A stretch of DNA of 64,000 bases from Diploptera punctata (GCA_030220185.1 JASPKZ010004204.1:184001-248000), one strand, 5' to 3'. Counted from the stretch's first letter, positions 10,834 to 23,275 are shown. Numbers and translations: made by a program. Notes: generated by a model not told the origin, from the sequence alone.

Positions 10834-11265
10834 TAGCTAATACCCAACGTACGCTTAAATATTGAGGGTTAATTAATATGGTGTTCACTGCGACGAACCA
10901 AACATGCGGTTACTAGGGTAAATTTTTATTTCAAATTTTAGGTAAACCCTACTTCTAATAGTCGGAATTCGCTGATTTTTGGTTAATACATTTTTCGATT
11001 TATTCTAATAGGATGTTCCGAGTTTTGTAGTAAAACGTCGAAAATTGCGATTGCTAGAGCGATTTTTAAATTTTCGTTTCAGGTTAACTCCTACACCTAA
11101 TAATTTTAGAATATAATAGATAACAGCTGAACAATCGCCGCATCTGAACTGAAAACCTATAGACCTATATACACATTTTTACGAAGATCTGTTGAACGGT
11201 TTAGAAGTCTATAAAGGACAGATACATTCGTTTTTTTTTCGCGATAGTGCGTTTTGTCGTACTTA
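10834..11265 (-). mobile_element. Helitron-like repeat, divergent copy
   Basis: Starts ctagctaatacccaacgtac, which on the minus strand ends ...gggtattagCTAG followed by T, a form compatible with a Helitron 3' end (CTRR). It shares this end with 12355-14605 and 32330-32577. Inside there are two related segments about 140 bp apart (ttttaggtaaaccctacttc and tttcaggttaactcctacac). It lacks any Rep/helicase coding. The class assignment is tentative. Confidence 0.4.
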
Positions 11266-11269
11266 CAGC

Positions 11270-11700
11270 AATGACGATCATGATTGAAAGTACAACTTCC
11301 AACATTTCGGGATTGCTAACCTAAATAACTGTAATGTAATATTACATTTACATCCACGTGCGGGAAGTAAAACCACTGCCCTTTGTGTGTACTAAGTACA
11401 ATGTATATATAAAAAAATATCCAAAAGGTAGTGTTAATATGCATTATACGAAACAAATCACTGGAATTTAAATGAACTGAACTTTATTTGAAACAATATA
11501 AAACAATAAATACGGTATTTACGGCCATTTTATAAATAATTGTTCTCAAGGCCTCCTGTTGTTTCAACTAATAAACATTGCCCACACTGTTAACGTTGGT
11601 CAATTGTTTATATTAACACAAATATTTCCAACAAAGATATTATTTTACTATTATTTATTATTTCGAAAGCACCATCGTGAAAAAAAAAATGTATCAACGC
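11270..11700. other. No gene recognised
   Basis: A+T-rich spacer. No repeat partner was seen elsewhere in the window. Confidence 0.55.
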
Positions 11701-11708
11701 ACATTTAT

Positions 11709-11794
11709 GAAGTGATTTAGAGAATCTCGGAAATAAAAAACCTCGCTATCGCTCGGTTTTTAGACATTTTCCTCGATTCTGTAAAAACCACTTC
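11709..11794. repeat. Hairpin repeat
   Basis: Imperfect inverted arms (aagtgatttagagaatc and gattctgtaaaaaccactt) surround cctcgctatcgctcgg. It resembles a small foldback element. It does not match FB-3 closely. Confidence 0.5.
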
Positions 11795-11865
11795 CCAACC
11801 TCGCATCGTAATATAGGCCTACTATTGCGATATAAAACAATAGAAAAACAAATGAGTAGATAGGA

Positions 11866-11942
11866 AGAAGTGGCGTAAACTGGTTGAGAAGGCCAAGACA
11901 CTGGAAGTCGTAGAGCCTGACGAAGAAGAAGAAGAAGAAATT
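11866..11942 (+). mobile_element. Short LINE 3' end with (GAA)n tail
   Basis: The stretch ggttgagaaggccaagacac, then gagcctgacgaagaagaagaag, looks like the extreme 3' end and tail of a LINE. It is too short to place in a family. Confidence 0.4.
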
Positions 11943-11944
11943 AC

Positions 11945-12350
11945 TTACAAGTTCTTCAAATTATATAATAGTGTACAATAATAACTATGAGTTTTAAATT
12001 ATCTTGTTTCCTTTGCGGTCCGGAACATTTAAATAAGTCTCAAAATAAATTATTGTTTGGGCAATTTAAGATTAGGATGATATATTTTTTTGATATGACC
12101 ACGTAATTGAATAAAACTGTGATGGTTTTATTAGAATTGACACTTCCATCAGCAAGTCCCAAACAGTAAAACTGACATTAATTCAATAACTGATTAACTT
12201 ATGAACTCCTGTTTAAAGGGACTATATAAACATAATAATATCCTGGAAGACATGAATAAAATAATACAAAATGCTAAGAAATGTCATTTTTCAACAAATA
12301 AAGTATTTAAATTCAAAATATTCGACAAGTGAAACTAAAACCAGATTGTA
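11945..12350. other. No gene recognised
   Basis: A+T-rich sequence leading up to the head of the Helitron-like array. Confidence 0.55.
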
Positions 12351-12354
12351 TAAA

Positions 12355-14605
12355 ACCCTAGCTAACACCTGGCATGCGCTGCTACACCTAAAGAGATGGA
12401 AATTAATGTGTTCTTATGTTTAGTTGAATAAGTGTAAGGATAAATAATTATAAATTTATATAGCAATTATTTTTAGATATCTTGTGCTAATTATCCATCG
12501 TTGGCGGGAATATACTGATCCTGAACTTCATGGCATAAAAGAGCTGAAAGACGAAAATTGATGTGTTTTTATGTTTAGTTGAATAATTAAGAGGAAAAAA
12601 TATATAGTAATTTGTTTCAGACACCCTGTGCTGATAACCTTACGTTGCCTGGGAATCTACTTATCCCGATCTCCTTGACATAAATGAGCTGAAATAGTGA
12701 ATTAATGTGTTTTATGTTTAGTTAAATAAGTACAGGGAAAAACTTATTACTTACTTACTCACTGGCGATTTCGAACCCGTAGGTTCATGGCCGCGCGGAC
12801 ATAAGCTCTCCATACATCCCTATCCTGAGCTAATGCTTTCCAATCATTTCCTGTATAATGGACTTCACTCAAATCATAGTTAATGTTATTCTCCCATCTC
12901 ATTCTTGGTCTACCAACTGGACGTTTTCCCTCTGGCTTTCCTACAAGAAGCTTCCATGCAAGTCTTTCATTCCTCATACGTGCAACATGTCCTGCCTATC
13001 GCAGTCTACGAGACTTAACTGTTCTTATTATATCTGGCTTCCTATAAAGACCATGTAGGTCATCGTTATATAGTCTTCTCCATTCACCTGTCTGTTCATC
13101 TCTCTTTGGTCCAAAAATTTTCCTAAGTACTTTATTCTCAAATACCCACAATCTCCTCTCCTCCCTTAAAGTAAGAGTCCATGTTTCGCACCCATATAAT
13201 ATAACTGGTAGAATAATAGTTTTATATATTTTCAGTTTAACGTTTTTTGAATGCAGTTGGGACATCAAGAGTCTCTGCAATGCATAAATAGCACCCATTT
13301 CCAGAATTGAGCCTATGTTTAATTCCTATGTGCATCTCGTTCCTATTTGTGATTATTGTTCCTAGGTATTTGAATTCAGCCACTTCCTCAAAATTTCCCT
13401 CATTTGTCATTAGCCGTCCATTTCCATTACATAATGAATTTCTATGTGTGACCATATATTCAGTTTTATTGATATTTACTTCCAGTCCTAATTTCTTAGT
13501 GTTACTCAATAGTGTGTGCGTGTTGTCCTTTAGTATCTCCTCACTATCGGCCAATAATACTACATCATCAGCAAAAACTGACAGCTTATAAAAACCATTC
13601 AGTTGTAAGCCTTCCTCATTCTCTAGAGATTTAATGGCTTGCTCTAGTACAAAATTAAATAGGCCCTAGTAGAGGAGATAGTGCATCTCCTTGCTTCAAC
13701 CCATTCTGGATTTCAAAAGTGTCCGAAAACTGTTTGCCTACACGCACCATACTCTTTCTACCATTTAGACACATTCGTATAAGCCTAACTAACTTTTTAG
13801 GAATTCCGAACTCCAGCAGGATACTATATAACTTCTCCCTCTTAATTGAATCATATGCTTTTTTGAAGTCTACATATAATTGATGTACAGTACCATTATA
13901 TGCCCATTTCTTTTATAAAATCTGTCTTATACTAAAAATCTGATCTGTTGTAGACCTGTTTCTTTTAAATGCACATTGATGATCTCCTAGAATGTCATCA
14001 ATATAGGGAGTAAGTCTGCTTACTAATATATTTGTAAGAAGTTTGTACGAAGTTGAAAGAAATGAGATACCCCTGTAGTTGTTGCAATCAGTTTTATCTC
14101 CTTTCTTATAAATTGGTACGATAATTGATTCCTTCCATTCATCTGGAAGAGCTTCTTTTCCCAAATCATACTAAGCAACCTGCGTATCTTAACTTATATC
14201 GTAATTATTTTTAGATACCCCGTACTGTTTACCCGGTGTTGTCCGGGAATCTGCTCATCCCGATCTTCTTGGCATAAGTGAGCTGAAAGACAAAAATTAA
14301 TGTACTTCTTATGATTAGTTGAATAAGTAAAATGAAAAATAATTTTAAATGTATATCGTAATTATTTTAAGATTCCCCATGTTGACTTCCCGGTGTTTCC
14401 CGAGTATCTACATATCTCGATCTTCTTGGAATAAATGAGCTAAAATACAAAATTCGTTATTGTAAGTTATCCGTAAACGAATACCCGCCATGTGCTGCTA
14501 TGCTTGTTCAGGAATCTACGAACTTGTCTCGAGCTTCTTGGCATCAATGAAAGGCAAAAATAGTTATTATGAGTTATCCATAAGAGATAAACATATATCT
14601 TTACA
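12355..14605. repeat. Helitron-like tandem array, split by LINE-A
   Basis: The head (ccctagctaacacctggcat) is followed by about six degenerate units of roughly 130-160 bp. Each has a conserved core close to ccggtgttgtccgggaatct, then cccgatcttcttggcata and gagctgaaagac...aattaatgt. Three units lie left of the LINE-A insertion (12748-14190) and three right of it. A single-unit relative with the same head occurs at 32330-32577 in reverse. Confidence 0.7.
12748..14190 (-). mobile_element. LINE-A, longest uninterrupted copy (RT to 3' end)
   Basis: 5'-truncated RTE-like ORF2 on the minus strand. It enters at 'LPDEWKESIIVPIYKKGDK' and then shows RT motifs in order: NYRGISFLSTSYKLLTNIL, HQCAFKRNRSTTDQIFS, LYVDFKKAYDSIKRE, GLKQGDALSPLL and FADDVVLLADSEE (FADD at 13564-13575). 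The thumb, ILYGCETWTLTLREERR and the GRPRMRWENN...YVRAAMNLRVR tail follow. Frames are broken near 13909, 13670 (small insertion), 13240 and 13000, so it is inactive. The 3' tail is (GTAA)n. The putative TSD aacttat lies at 12741-12747 and 14191-14197, inside the tandem array. Confidence 0.88.
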
Positions 14606-14609
14606 CAAA

Positions 14610-15239
14610 TAAATCATCCTGTAGCTATAGGATTAATTTTACTTCTTCAAACTGCGGACGGTTTTGTAGAGCATTTTGAGATATTCAAATCTGTGTACAT
14701 TAATTTTGTGTATTTGTTATGGTTTATGCAGCGTAAGCCATTTAAGCGTCCAAAGAGCTACTTTTTCACGTTTTCCACTACAAAGGGCGAGGTTTAAGGG
14801 TGTAGGAGGTGAGTATCAGTACTATCTTTTAGCCTATGTTCATCCGGGAAATCTTCTGAACATTTTGCAAAAAACCCCATCACAATCAGATCAACGGTAT
14901 GGCCGCACATGAAGTACGAACAAACAAACAATCATTGATTTCTATATATTAGATAGTGGCCCATCAGGCACTCAATTTTAACATAAATATGTTCGATTGT
15001 ATTTGGTGATAAAACTGATAATTTTGCTTAGTCTCATTTTTTTATTTTGAAATTTTAAATCTCACTGCTTGTAACCTAACCCAGTATATTTATAATTAAA
15101 ATTCTCTTACTCCGTCAATAATTTTACCATTAATATTCAGAGATCTAATTCCAACCGTCGAGAATCGTATTCAGAATGTAAATTTGTTAAATGTAAAATT
15201 ATTATCAATAGTAAAGGACAAGTGTGTCAATAACAAACT
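14610..15239. other. No gene recognised
   Basis: A+T-rich sequence with no repeat partner seen. A 78-codon frame at 14676-14912 has no motif. Confidence 0.55.
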
Positions 15240-15253
15240 CAGACATCGTCATA

Positions 15254-15550
15254 CTTACTTACTTACTCACTGGCACTATCGAACCCGCAGGTTCATGGCC
15301 GCGCGGACATAAGCTCTCCATACATCCCTATCCTGAGCTAATGCTTTCCATTCATTCCCTGTATAATCTACTTCCCTCAAATCATAGTTAATGTTATTCT
15401 CCCACCCCATTCTTAGTCTACCAACTTGGCGTTTTCCCTCTGGCTTTCCTACAAGAAGCTTCCATGCAAGTCTTTCGTTCCCCATACGTGCCAAATGTCC
15501 TGCCCATCGTAGTCTAGTTCATTGTTACTTAGTCTTCTCCATTCACCTGT
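15254..15550 (-). mobile_element. LINE-A 3' end with 14-bp TSD
   Basis: The minus-strand tail ORF (MARMGNERLAWKLLVGKPEG to YVRAAMNLRVR) is open. The internal stretch between the 'RLRWAGH' codons and the 'ELHGLYRK' region is deleted (about 70 bp). The (GTAA)n tail is intact. The TSD cagacatcgtcata occurs at 15240-15253 and 15551-15564, so both element boundaries are exact and the copy is 5'-truncated. Confidence 0.95.
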
Positions 15551-15641
15551 CAGACATCGTCATAGGGGATTAAATAACATGTTTACAAATATACAGTATT
15601 TAATTCACTTGTTAACTCATACCAACTATAACTAATTCATA

Positions 15642-16035
15642 GCCTCTATCGAACTGTAGGTACAAGGCCGTATGGGCATAAGCTTACCATACATCTCTAT
15701 CCTGAAATAATGTATTTCAATCATCCCCTGTATAATCTACTTCCCTCAAATAATGGTTAATGTTATTCTCCCATCTCATTATTGATCTACCAACTGACCG
15801 TTTTTCCTCAGGTCTTCCTACAAGAAGCTTCTATGCACCTCTTTCATTCCCCAATCGTGCCATATGCCTTGCCCATCGCAGTCAATGATACTTAACTCTT
15901 CTTATAAAAACTATGAAGCTCACTGTTATGTAGTTATTCTCCACGTGTATGTTCATCTCTCTTTGGTCAAAAAATTCTAAGAACTTTAATCTCAAATATT
16001 CGTAATCTTCTTTCCTCCCTTAAAGTAATAGTCCA
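15642..16035 (-). mobile_element. LINE-A 3' end, old copy
   Basis: A diverged minus-strand LINE-A tail, from the YVRAAMN-like terminus at the left to the 'TLREERR' region at the right (tccctta...gtccat). Many substitutions and indels break all frames. The TTAC-type tail is not visible. Confidence 0.85.
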
Positions 16036-16358
16036 TTATACTAATAGTAATTAAACTTAACAGCACTAACATCCATATTGTTTTATAATACTGAAATGGA
16101 AAATAAAATGTTTATTTAGCTCATAAACCGAATTTTAAACAAACAAAATAAAAATACAATGATTAACATTCTTCAACTGTTCGAGAAGTGATTTAAAACA
16201 TTAAAATGTGTGACGCGATTCAGTGTTTGGTCAAGGATACCTATGGAAACCAAATTGTTCAAGGTCCAAACTTGCTGCATAAGACATCAACAGCTTATTC
16301 TGTAATAAGTCCACGAAGTCCATTCTACAGTGTTCTGTCCTAGAGCAAGTCTTTAACT

Positions 16359-16442
16359 GCAATAATAGCATTTTGATGCTATGCTTTGCAGCTTTACTAA
16401 GGAATTATAAGTGTGGTAGCTTCCCGTTGCTTTCCACAATAG
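16359..16442 (-). repeat. SINE module S1b, solo copy
   Basis: Minus-strand match to the S1b module: tggaaagcaacgggaagcta, attccttagtaaagct and gcaaagcatagcatcaaaat. It has no tRNA-like head. Confidence 0.7.
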
Positions 16443-16449
16443 ATAGATG

Positions 16450-16920
16450 GACAATAGATTCCATAAATCAAAATACCGAGCCAACATCCGCAAATAACCT
16501 ATGAAACTTCATTGGTAGAGTTCTGTTTCACACAGTATATTATAATTTTAGTTTCGAGAATCTTATCCTAAATAATGGAGTTTGTCATTTGTGAAATCTG
16601 ACACCTAAGAGATACATTCAGTGGTATGATTGACGCACTTCACTTGCGATGAATGTTTTTCTGTTTTAAACGAGCCGAGTTAATTAAACTTGTGAAGGGA
16701 ATGAGGTCAATTTGAGTGTGAAACAACTGAAAGATTCAAGTCTGACTGAGGGCGGGCAGGATTTAAATCAATCAGTACACCTGCCACACTACTCGGCCCG
16801 GATTTCTCACTGTTTTACAAAGAACGATTTTTCTTCTCCAGTAATTCAATCTTCAAGTGACTAACTTCACTTCCTAAGAATTGCAATGCTCTTCTACATT
16901 CTTAGTATTATACATCTGGT
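16450..16920. other. No gene recognised
   Basis: Mixed-composition sequence without a repeat partner or a credible open frame. Confidence 0.5.
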
Positions 16921-16961
16921 AAGATAGGTATAATAATAATAATAATAATTAATAATAATAT

Positions 16962-17378
16962 TCTTCTTCTTCTTCTTCACGCTTTAGGCTTATTTACTAG
17001 CCTGTTCCGGCTCCAAATTGCTGCTGTTTCCTTCTTTTCTTTGGTCTTCCCAAACTTCTTCTTCCTCGTGGTGAATAGCTGTATGCTGCTTTTGGTATTC
17101 TATTCTCAGTCGTCCTATCCAAGTGTTCTTTCCAGTTTGTTCTGCATTTAATTATTTTTGTGTTTAATCCCTCTACTTTTAGTTGATGTCTTACTTGTGG
17201 GTTATGTTTTTTTGTCTGTTCTTTGATATCCTGCTATTGGTCTGAGGAATTTCATTTCAGCAGCTTGTATTCTGGTAGACTGTTGTGCTGTCATTGTCCA
17301 TGTTTCGGTTCCATGAGTAATAATAGGCACTGCCATTGTCTTGTATAATTTGATTATAGAGACCTTCCTGGCTTTAAT
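16962..17378 (-). mobile_element. LINE-E 3' end
   Basis: The minus strand encodes, with interruptions, FYKTMAVPIITHGTETWTMT..., RIQAAEMKFLRPIAGYQRTD and then a frameshifted basic C-terminus. The layout matches the post-RT region of RTE-like ORF2s. The 3' tail is (GAA)n at 16962-16977. (AAT)n microsatellites flank both sides (16930-16960 and 17376-17398). Confidence 0.75.
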
Positions 17379-17399
17379 AATAATAATAATAATAATTAA

Positions 17400-18085
17400 T
17401 AATTTATTTTAGAGCGGGATAATTCGAGTTGCTTCTTCTTTGGGTTATAAAAGGTTAATAAAGGCTAAGTCTGAACCCGCGAACCTCTAAATCATATGCT
17501 ATCATATTAACCACTAATCCGCTGGTCCGGCGTGAAACGGAACAATTTTTCAATTTTGTATGTACGGATAAAGTACTTTGTGCTTGCAGTATTACCACTT
17601 CTCGTGTATCATTAATAACAATATTTATTGAATTTTGTTTCACTAAATATAATTTGTACTAAATCCAACCACATGATAAAACATATCAATGAAAAAAAAT
17701 TACAACTTCACGTCTCCTTAAACTGTGCCCAACGTTTACTGTTGTTAGAAATTAAATTACGAATAAATTCTTCTGCTAAAATATTGTTTGATTTCATTAT
17801 CGATCTCAGCATAAATTGAACTATAAGTCTCAAAGTGAAATGAAGGCCTAATGTTAATGTTTAGCAAGAATAATTGCTAACCCTTAAATTGGCGAAACAC
17901 TAATTTTTGTGTCTGTTATTTAAAAGTGTCGGAAAAACTAACCACAAAAAGATTATTTTATTTAAATAATAATTATTATGAAATAATCCTTACAAAATTA
18001 ACAAAAATTAAATCAAGTTATATTGAATTGCACAATAAAATTCTCAATGTAAATGAAACTTCCCTGCAATGAAAATACAATCATG
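17400..18085. other. No gene recognised
   Basis: A+T-rich spacer. The two 60-codon frames here overlap on opposite strands and have no motif. Confidence 0.55.
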
Positions 18086-18102
18086 TATAAATAAGTTACT
18101 TC

Positions 18103-18283
18103 TATAAGATAAAAACTTAAAATACGTACCTTTTGGTAGGTGCCGTCGTCCTCAACTGTGTTAAAATATTATATGTAACATAATTGAAGAAGACGGCACC
18201 TGACAAAAATGTACATATTTTAAGTTTTTATCTTATGACTATTCACCTCAACAGAATTTGATATGAATTTTATTAGTATTAAG
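18103..18283. mobile_element. Foldback element FB-1, copy 1
   Basis: Inverted arms 18103-18160 and 18187-18238: gataaaaacttaaaatacgt ... ggtaggtgccgtcgtcctca against its inverted partner. The right flank to 18283 (attcacctcaacagaatttg, then attttattagta) is the family's outer segment, also found at 39205-39253 and 55683-55720. No transposase is present. Confidence 0.8.
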
Positions 18284-18289
18284 TTATTT

Positions 18290-18930
18290 CTATATATTGT
18301 GTAATTCAACACAAATTTAAGTAGGCTTAATTTACACTCTCTTGTTTTATTATAGTTTCATTAAACTGGTAATATATTATTAATATTAATACATTGCATT
18401 TTATAGGATACAATGCCAATTTAAGTATTAACTTCGCAAACGCAAATTTACATATATTATTTTGAAAATACTAATGGAAAAAAAATACTAGTTTTATTTC
18501 TACACTCTAATTCAACCCAGGAAGTTACTACAGACGGGCTACGCCAGTGTTCCCTACGAATAGAGGGTAGATGTTGCCAAACTCATAATAACGGTATTTG
18601 TTTGTTTAGGGAGGGGAAGAGGGGCAAGGTTAGCAGTACTTTTTCCAAATATATGTACTATACATTTAAAAAACACAGTTTTTCTTTTACGCCATGCAAA
18701 CTAGTTTTATAGTAAATATGAGAGTCGACACTTTCACATATAATAGTACAGGTCCGCACGAGCTCAGTGACAAGTGGTAACTGTTTTTTTTAAAGAGAGG
18801 GTTGCTTGGACGGCTACAACTTACAACCCTGTACCTAGTGTGTTGCATACTTCAGTTTTATTTAAGGATTTCTCTCAAGACAATACTTATGAAATGACAA
18901 CCCAGTTCCCATTCCAAACATACAGTAACT
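18290..18930. other. No gene recognised
   Basis: A+T-rich, with a slightly GC-richer patch around 18530-18620 that has no open frame. Confidence 0.55.
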
Positions 18931-18934
18931 TTCT

Positions 18935-20190
18935 GGGTTGAATCTGACTGTACCTCATTTTAAACAAGGGGATCGAAATAAAATAAGTAATTACAGAGGA
19001 ATCAGTATTTTAAACTCGGTATATAAAACATATGCAAGGATATTACTTAGTAGATGAAAACCATTAACTGATGCATTGCTTTCAGAAGAACACAATGGTT
19101 TTAAACAAGGAAGATCCTGCTCTGACAATATATTCACTATGAGACAGATAATAGAAAAGAGACGAGATTTCAATTTACCCACATATTTAGCTTTCGTTGA
19201 TCTTTAAAAATCCTTTGATAAGATGATAAGAAAATTATGGGAAATATTGAAGGCAAGAGGGTACCCGGCTCAACTTATACAAGGAATAAAAATATAATGA
19301 CATGAAAATTACCTTAATTTAGATAATACCAGAGATGAAATATTAATAAATCAAGGAGTTCGACAAGGGTGTACATTATCACCTATATTGTTTAATATAT
19401 ATTTTAACGAGGTTATACCAAAAATGAAAAAAAGTCACGCCCAATAGGAATAAAAATTATTAAGGAAATGTATATGAGTATTTTAATGTATGCGGACGAT
19501 CTGGTAATTATACAGAAGTCAGAGAATGATTTACAAAAATCCATTTACACGTTGAATAAATTAGGACTCTATTATTATCTTAAAGTATCAACTTCAAAAA
19601 CTAAAGTTTTGGCTTTTCGTGGAAAACTGTCAGTCAGAGCAAAAATAGTAATCAATAATGAAATAATAGAACAGATAGCACACTTTAACTATCTTAATTA
19701 AGATATAACATGTAGCTATGATTTGGATATAGATAATAAATTAAACCTAATCAAATGATGTGTGGCACCATATGCAGAACCCTCCGAAAGACTCGAAGAG
19801 AAACTCGGCTCAGGTTTTATAAAATTATGACTGTTCCTGTTCTTTATATGAATCTGAATGTTGGGTACTTACAAAAAGAAAGATATCTCACACATTCAAA
19901 TCACTGAAATGAAATTTTAAGATCCGTAAAAGGATGCACGCGCATGGATAGATTACACAATGAGTCAATACGAAATGAATTGGAGATGTTTTCAATACTC
20001 TATATACTAGAAGAGAACACATACCGATGGAAAGAACATTTAGATAGAATGGACAATACAATATTACCCAAAACGGTCAACACCTACAAACCGTATGTAA
20101 AAAGATGTTTGGGATGGCCAAGAAAACGATGGACCTGATACAGGAACAGGTCAAATTGATCTAATCCTGGAAATGAAGAAGAAGAAAAAA
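18935..20190 (+). mobile_element. LINE-H, decayed RT copy
   Basis: ORF2 remnant beginning at PHFKQGDRNKISNYRGISIL. RT motifs follow in order: EEHNGFKQGRSCSDNIFTMR, YLAFVDL (stop at once) KSFDKMIRK, QGVRQGCTLSPILFNIYFNE and YADDLVIIQKSENDLQ (YADD at 19489-19500). The thumb, a WVLTKR-like region, HSNH...ILRSVKGCTRMDRLHN and a GWPRKRWT-type C-terminus with an (AAG)n tail complete it. At least five stops or frameshifts are visible. It is related to 61120-63775 (shared KSENDLQ/HSENDLQ and ...SKTKVLAF). Confidence 0.85.
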
Positions 20191-20436
20191 ATGAGTTTTA
20201 TATACTGTGGAAAAACACAGATTAAGACTGATTTAGATGAAATAATTGTTTTTTTCTTATGCGATTCAAAAAATTGCTTCATTAATGTTAATTTCTTACA
20301 GGTATTCAACTAATTTTAATTGTTTTATACAAATTAATCTAAGATTCCACCAAAAACTCTAACATAAATTCAAATAAAATTTATTTTAGCCCAATATCCA
20401 TAATTATAGATTAATTAATGGATAAACATATTTATA

Positions 20437-20820
20437 ATGCGGACATGGGTTCAACTGGGGTAAAATTTTCCGGAGGTCAAATAGTCCTCCATTCGGTTTT
20501 CCGGGCGGGTACTCTTCAGGGAACCCATGCCAAAAGCTCAAACATAGGGACAGTTAAGTCTCGTGGACTGCGGTGGGCAGGACATTTGGCACGAATGGGG
20601 AATGAAAGACGTGCATGGAAGCTTCTTGTAGGAAAACCAGAGGGAAAACGCCCAGTTGGTAGACCAAGAATGAGGTGGGAGAATAACATTAACTATGATT
20701 TGAAGGAAGTAGATTATACAGGGGATGATTGGAAAACATTGGCTGAGGATAGGGATATATGGAGAGCTTATGTCCGCGCGGCCATGAACCTACGGGTTCG
20801 ATAGTGCCAATGAGTTAGTT
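20437..20820 (+). mobile_element. LINE-A deletion derivative (part of 5' UTR joined to 3' tail)
   Basis: The left part (20437-20551) is the end of the LINE-A 5' UTR (gcggacatgggttcaactgg, ccggaggtcaaatagtcc). It passes straight into the 3' coding tail (cagttaagtctcgtgga...) and stays open to the stop at about 20804. RT and endonuclease are absent. TSD: ataaacatatttata (20422-20436) and ataaacatctttata (20821-20835), one mismatch. GTTA-type tail. Confidence 0.92.
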
Positions 20821-20835
20821 ATAAACATCTTTATA

Positions 20836-21845
20836 GATACATTTTTTCGAGAGAATTTAAGACTACATGTGCGATCCAAAATCTATAATGGCCTACAGTA
20901 AAGTAATTTGATTATATTTACCCAAAGTAATAGGGGTTTTAAATCCGCTCAATTGTATTATTTCAGATTTGTATTATTTAATGTGTAATTGTTTTAACGT
21001 TTTAATGTATTTTAACATTGATGAAGCTAAATTTATTGTTTTACTTGAGGCAAGGTGCATTGAATCCAATTAGCTGTATGAATTGCGGGATTAGCATTTT
21101 AATACATTTTTTTTTTCATTTTATGATTTACAGGATGCATATGAAGTGTGTTTACCCCTTGATTTGTCCAAATTATCAACCCTTTATTGTAATGATTAAA
21201 TTACGCACAATTTGTATATTTATTTTTACGTTTAATTCTCATTTTAAATGGGCCTTACGTTTTCCTATGACTATTTAACTCATGCGCCAAATGGAGACCA
21301 ATTATATTTCAATGATTTTTTATTTACAACCAATCACAGTCGTTTTTCACCTCGATTTTATCAGTTTAATTTTATCACTGCTAAAAAGCTCCTCATTTTA
21401 ACATTCTGAATAGGTCATAGCATTATTTTGCAGCGAGTGCATGTGGCTACCAGATTGTATATATATTGCACGAATATAACCTTATCGTGGTTGCGGGAGA
21501 TATTATAAAAACATTTGTAGCAATTGATTATATCACAAAAAAGAGAAACCACTCTTTGCACTTTGTTAAACGTATTTTTTTCCCAGGTTATAAAGTTCCA
21601 TAAAAATATAGGCCTAATTGACATATTTACATCATAGGATGTATTTCATTTTTTCTCCACTAGGGTGCATTCTTAAAATATTGCGATCCTTTGGCAATAA
21701 ATAATATGATCTGGTTGCACTGATAAACAAGTGAAACATAACGTTTCTCATTTGTTTTCAAACATTGCCGTTTACTTTAAATATATAAATATTTTAAAAT
21801 AACTATATTTAATAATGTTTTGTGAGTAAACAGCTTAATTTTATT
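20836..21845. other. No gene recognised
   Basis: About 1 kb of A+T-rich sequence. No motif was recognised in the frames at 21018-21278 (+) and 21415-21624 (-). Confidence 0.6.
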
Positions 21846-21853
21846 CGTTACAT

Positions 21854-21968
21854 AGTCCTAACAAATGCCACTCTTGATCTCCAAATTCTCTAGATAAATT
21901 CACTCCTCACTTCGCGAGTCGTGAATTTATCGATAATTTGGAAATCACTCGTGGCATTACTTGTCATA
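21854..21968. mobile_element. Mini-hairpin element FB-3, copy 2
   Basis: Outer arms aatgccactcttgat and atcactcgtggcatt match copy 1 at 8299-8370. An inner hairpin (attcactcc...cgtgaatt) is extra. Confidence 0.75.
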
Positions 21969-21969
21969 A

Positions 21970-22775
21970 TGCCTGTAACCAAACCAAGGAACATTTCTTT
22001 AATAAAAATAACACAGGATGTTAGTCCGAATGTAACTTAGAAATCTTCAATCTGTGCAATATTAAAGCATCTAGTAGGTTCCTTGCAAAGAGATTGCATG
22101 ACATTGCACAATTAGAGACAGTAATATTCATCAACTGTAACACCCCTCTTCATGATGCAAATTAAATGATTAATGAGCACAGGAATCACACAACAATCCT
22201 CCACAAATTATCACTACTACTTGTTACAAGACTAATGATTTGTAACGAGTTGCTTTATTACAAAATGAATGGTTTCTAGCTTAAAACAACTGCTTCAACC
22301 TTCCAATTACTATTTATGATACCATTCGTTGTTAAGAGTAGTAATGTTACTTTTTGTTGACTCTTTAACGATAATACATATTTAAATTTGCGTCCATAAT
22401 GGGAGGCAATACAGAAAACTGACGGTAACAAAATCGGGGGATAGAGCTTGCAGCTACATATGTCATCTACACCACAATTTAATTACACCACTCGATAAGA
22501 TAAAAGATCAAATAATTCGTTACGTTGAGTGTGATCTCTGATGCATTGAGCGCGTCGGAGGGGGAAGCGCTGCCATTTTGAGGACATTTCGCTGCGTCGC
22601 ATAATTTTCTTTTAGTATAAATTTTGAATCTGAGAAGTTAGGATGTTCGTTTGAGTTTCAATCATCAGATCTTTTCAAGGTCTATCGATTGTATATATAA
22701 AATATTAGTGTGAAATAGTTAGATAAACACACTAAAATACAGCGATTCAATTATCTATGTGGCACAATTAAACGC
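21970..22775. other. No gene recognised
   Basis: A+T-rich spacer. A GC-richer patch at about 22530-22600 contains no open frame of note. Confidence 0.55.
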
Positions 22776-22780
22776 ACTTT

Positions 22781-23166
22781 ATTGAATAAGACTAGAAAAT
22801 AAACTATTTTGAAGTTTTACAAAGTATTGGCAGTTCCATCCTTTATCTATGGATGTGAAACCTGGACATTAACAAAGGCAGATTGTAAACAAATTGAGGC
22901 TGCTAAAATGAAGATGTTGAGAGCAATAGCAGGATACCAAAGGACCGATAAAAAGAAAAACGAAGATATAAGAACAGAACTTAATATATTTAATCTCTGT
23001 GAAAGAATAAAATATTATCAAAATGCTTATCTTCAGCACGTATTACGAATGAATGAATAGCGCATACCAAGAAGAATGTTAGGAAGACCATTGAAGAGAT
23101 GGAAGGACCAATTCGACCTATAATGAGATCGCAACAGGCCATTGGGCTTAATCCTTCTTGTTGTTA
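22781..23166 (+). mobile_element. LINE-G 3' end, copy 1
   Basis: Encodes LKFYKVLAVPSFIYGCETWT, KQIEAAKMKMLRAIAGYQRT and LCERIKYYQNAYLQHVLRMN, then a stop, then GRPLKRWKDQFDL. The short segment between 'RIPRRM' and 'LGRPL' present in the 36744-37170 copy is deleted. It begins at the same nucleotide (attgaataa) as that copy. An ATG/GAT-rich tail follows. Confidence 0.85.
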
Positions 23167-23275
23167 ATGATGATGAATTAGTTATAGTGAATATGTATGG
23201 TGTTAAAGTAAAAACATTAAAATAAATAATGCAATGTCGGCCTATACTCGTCAAAAAGACAAATCAAAATATTGA

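Noticed and set aside
12355..14605. Centromeric-type satellite
   Set aside because: Only about six diverged units, with a defined head shared by single-unit dispersed copies.
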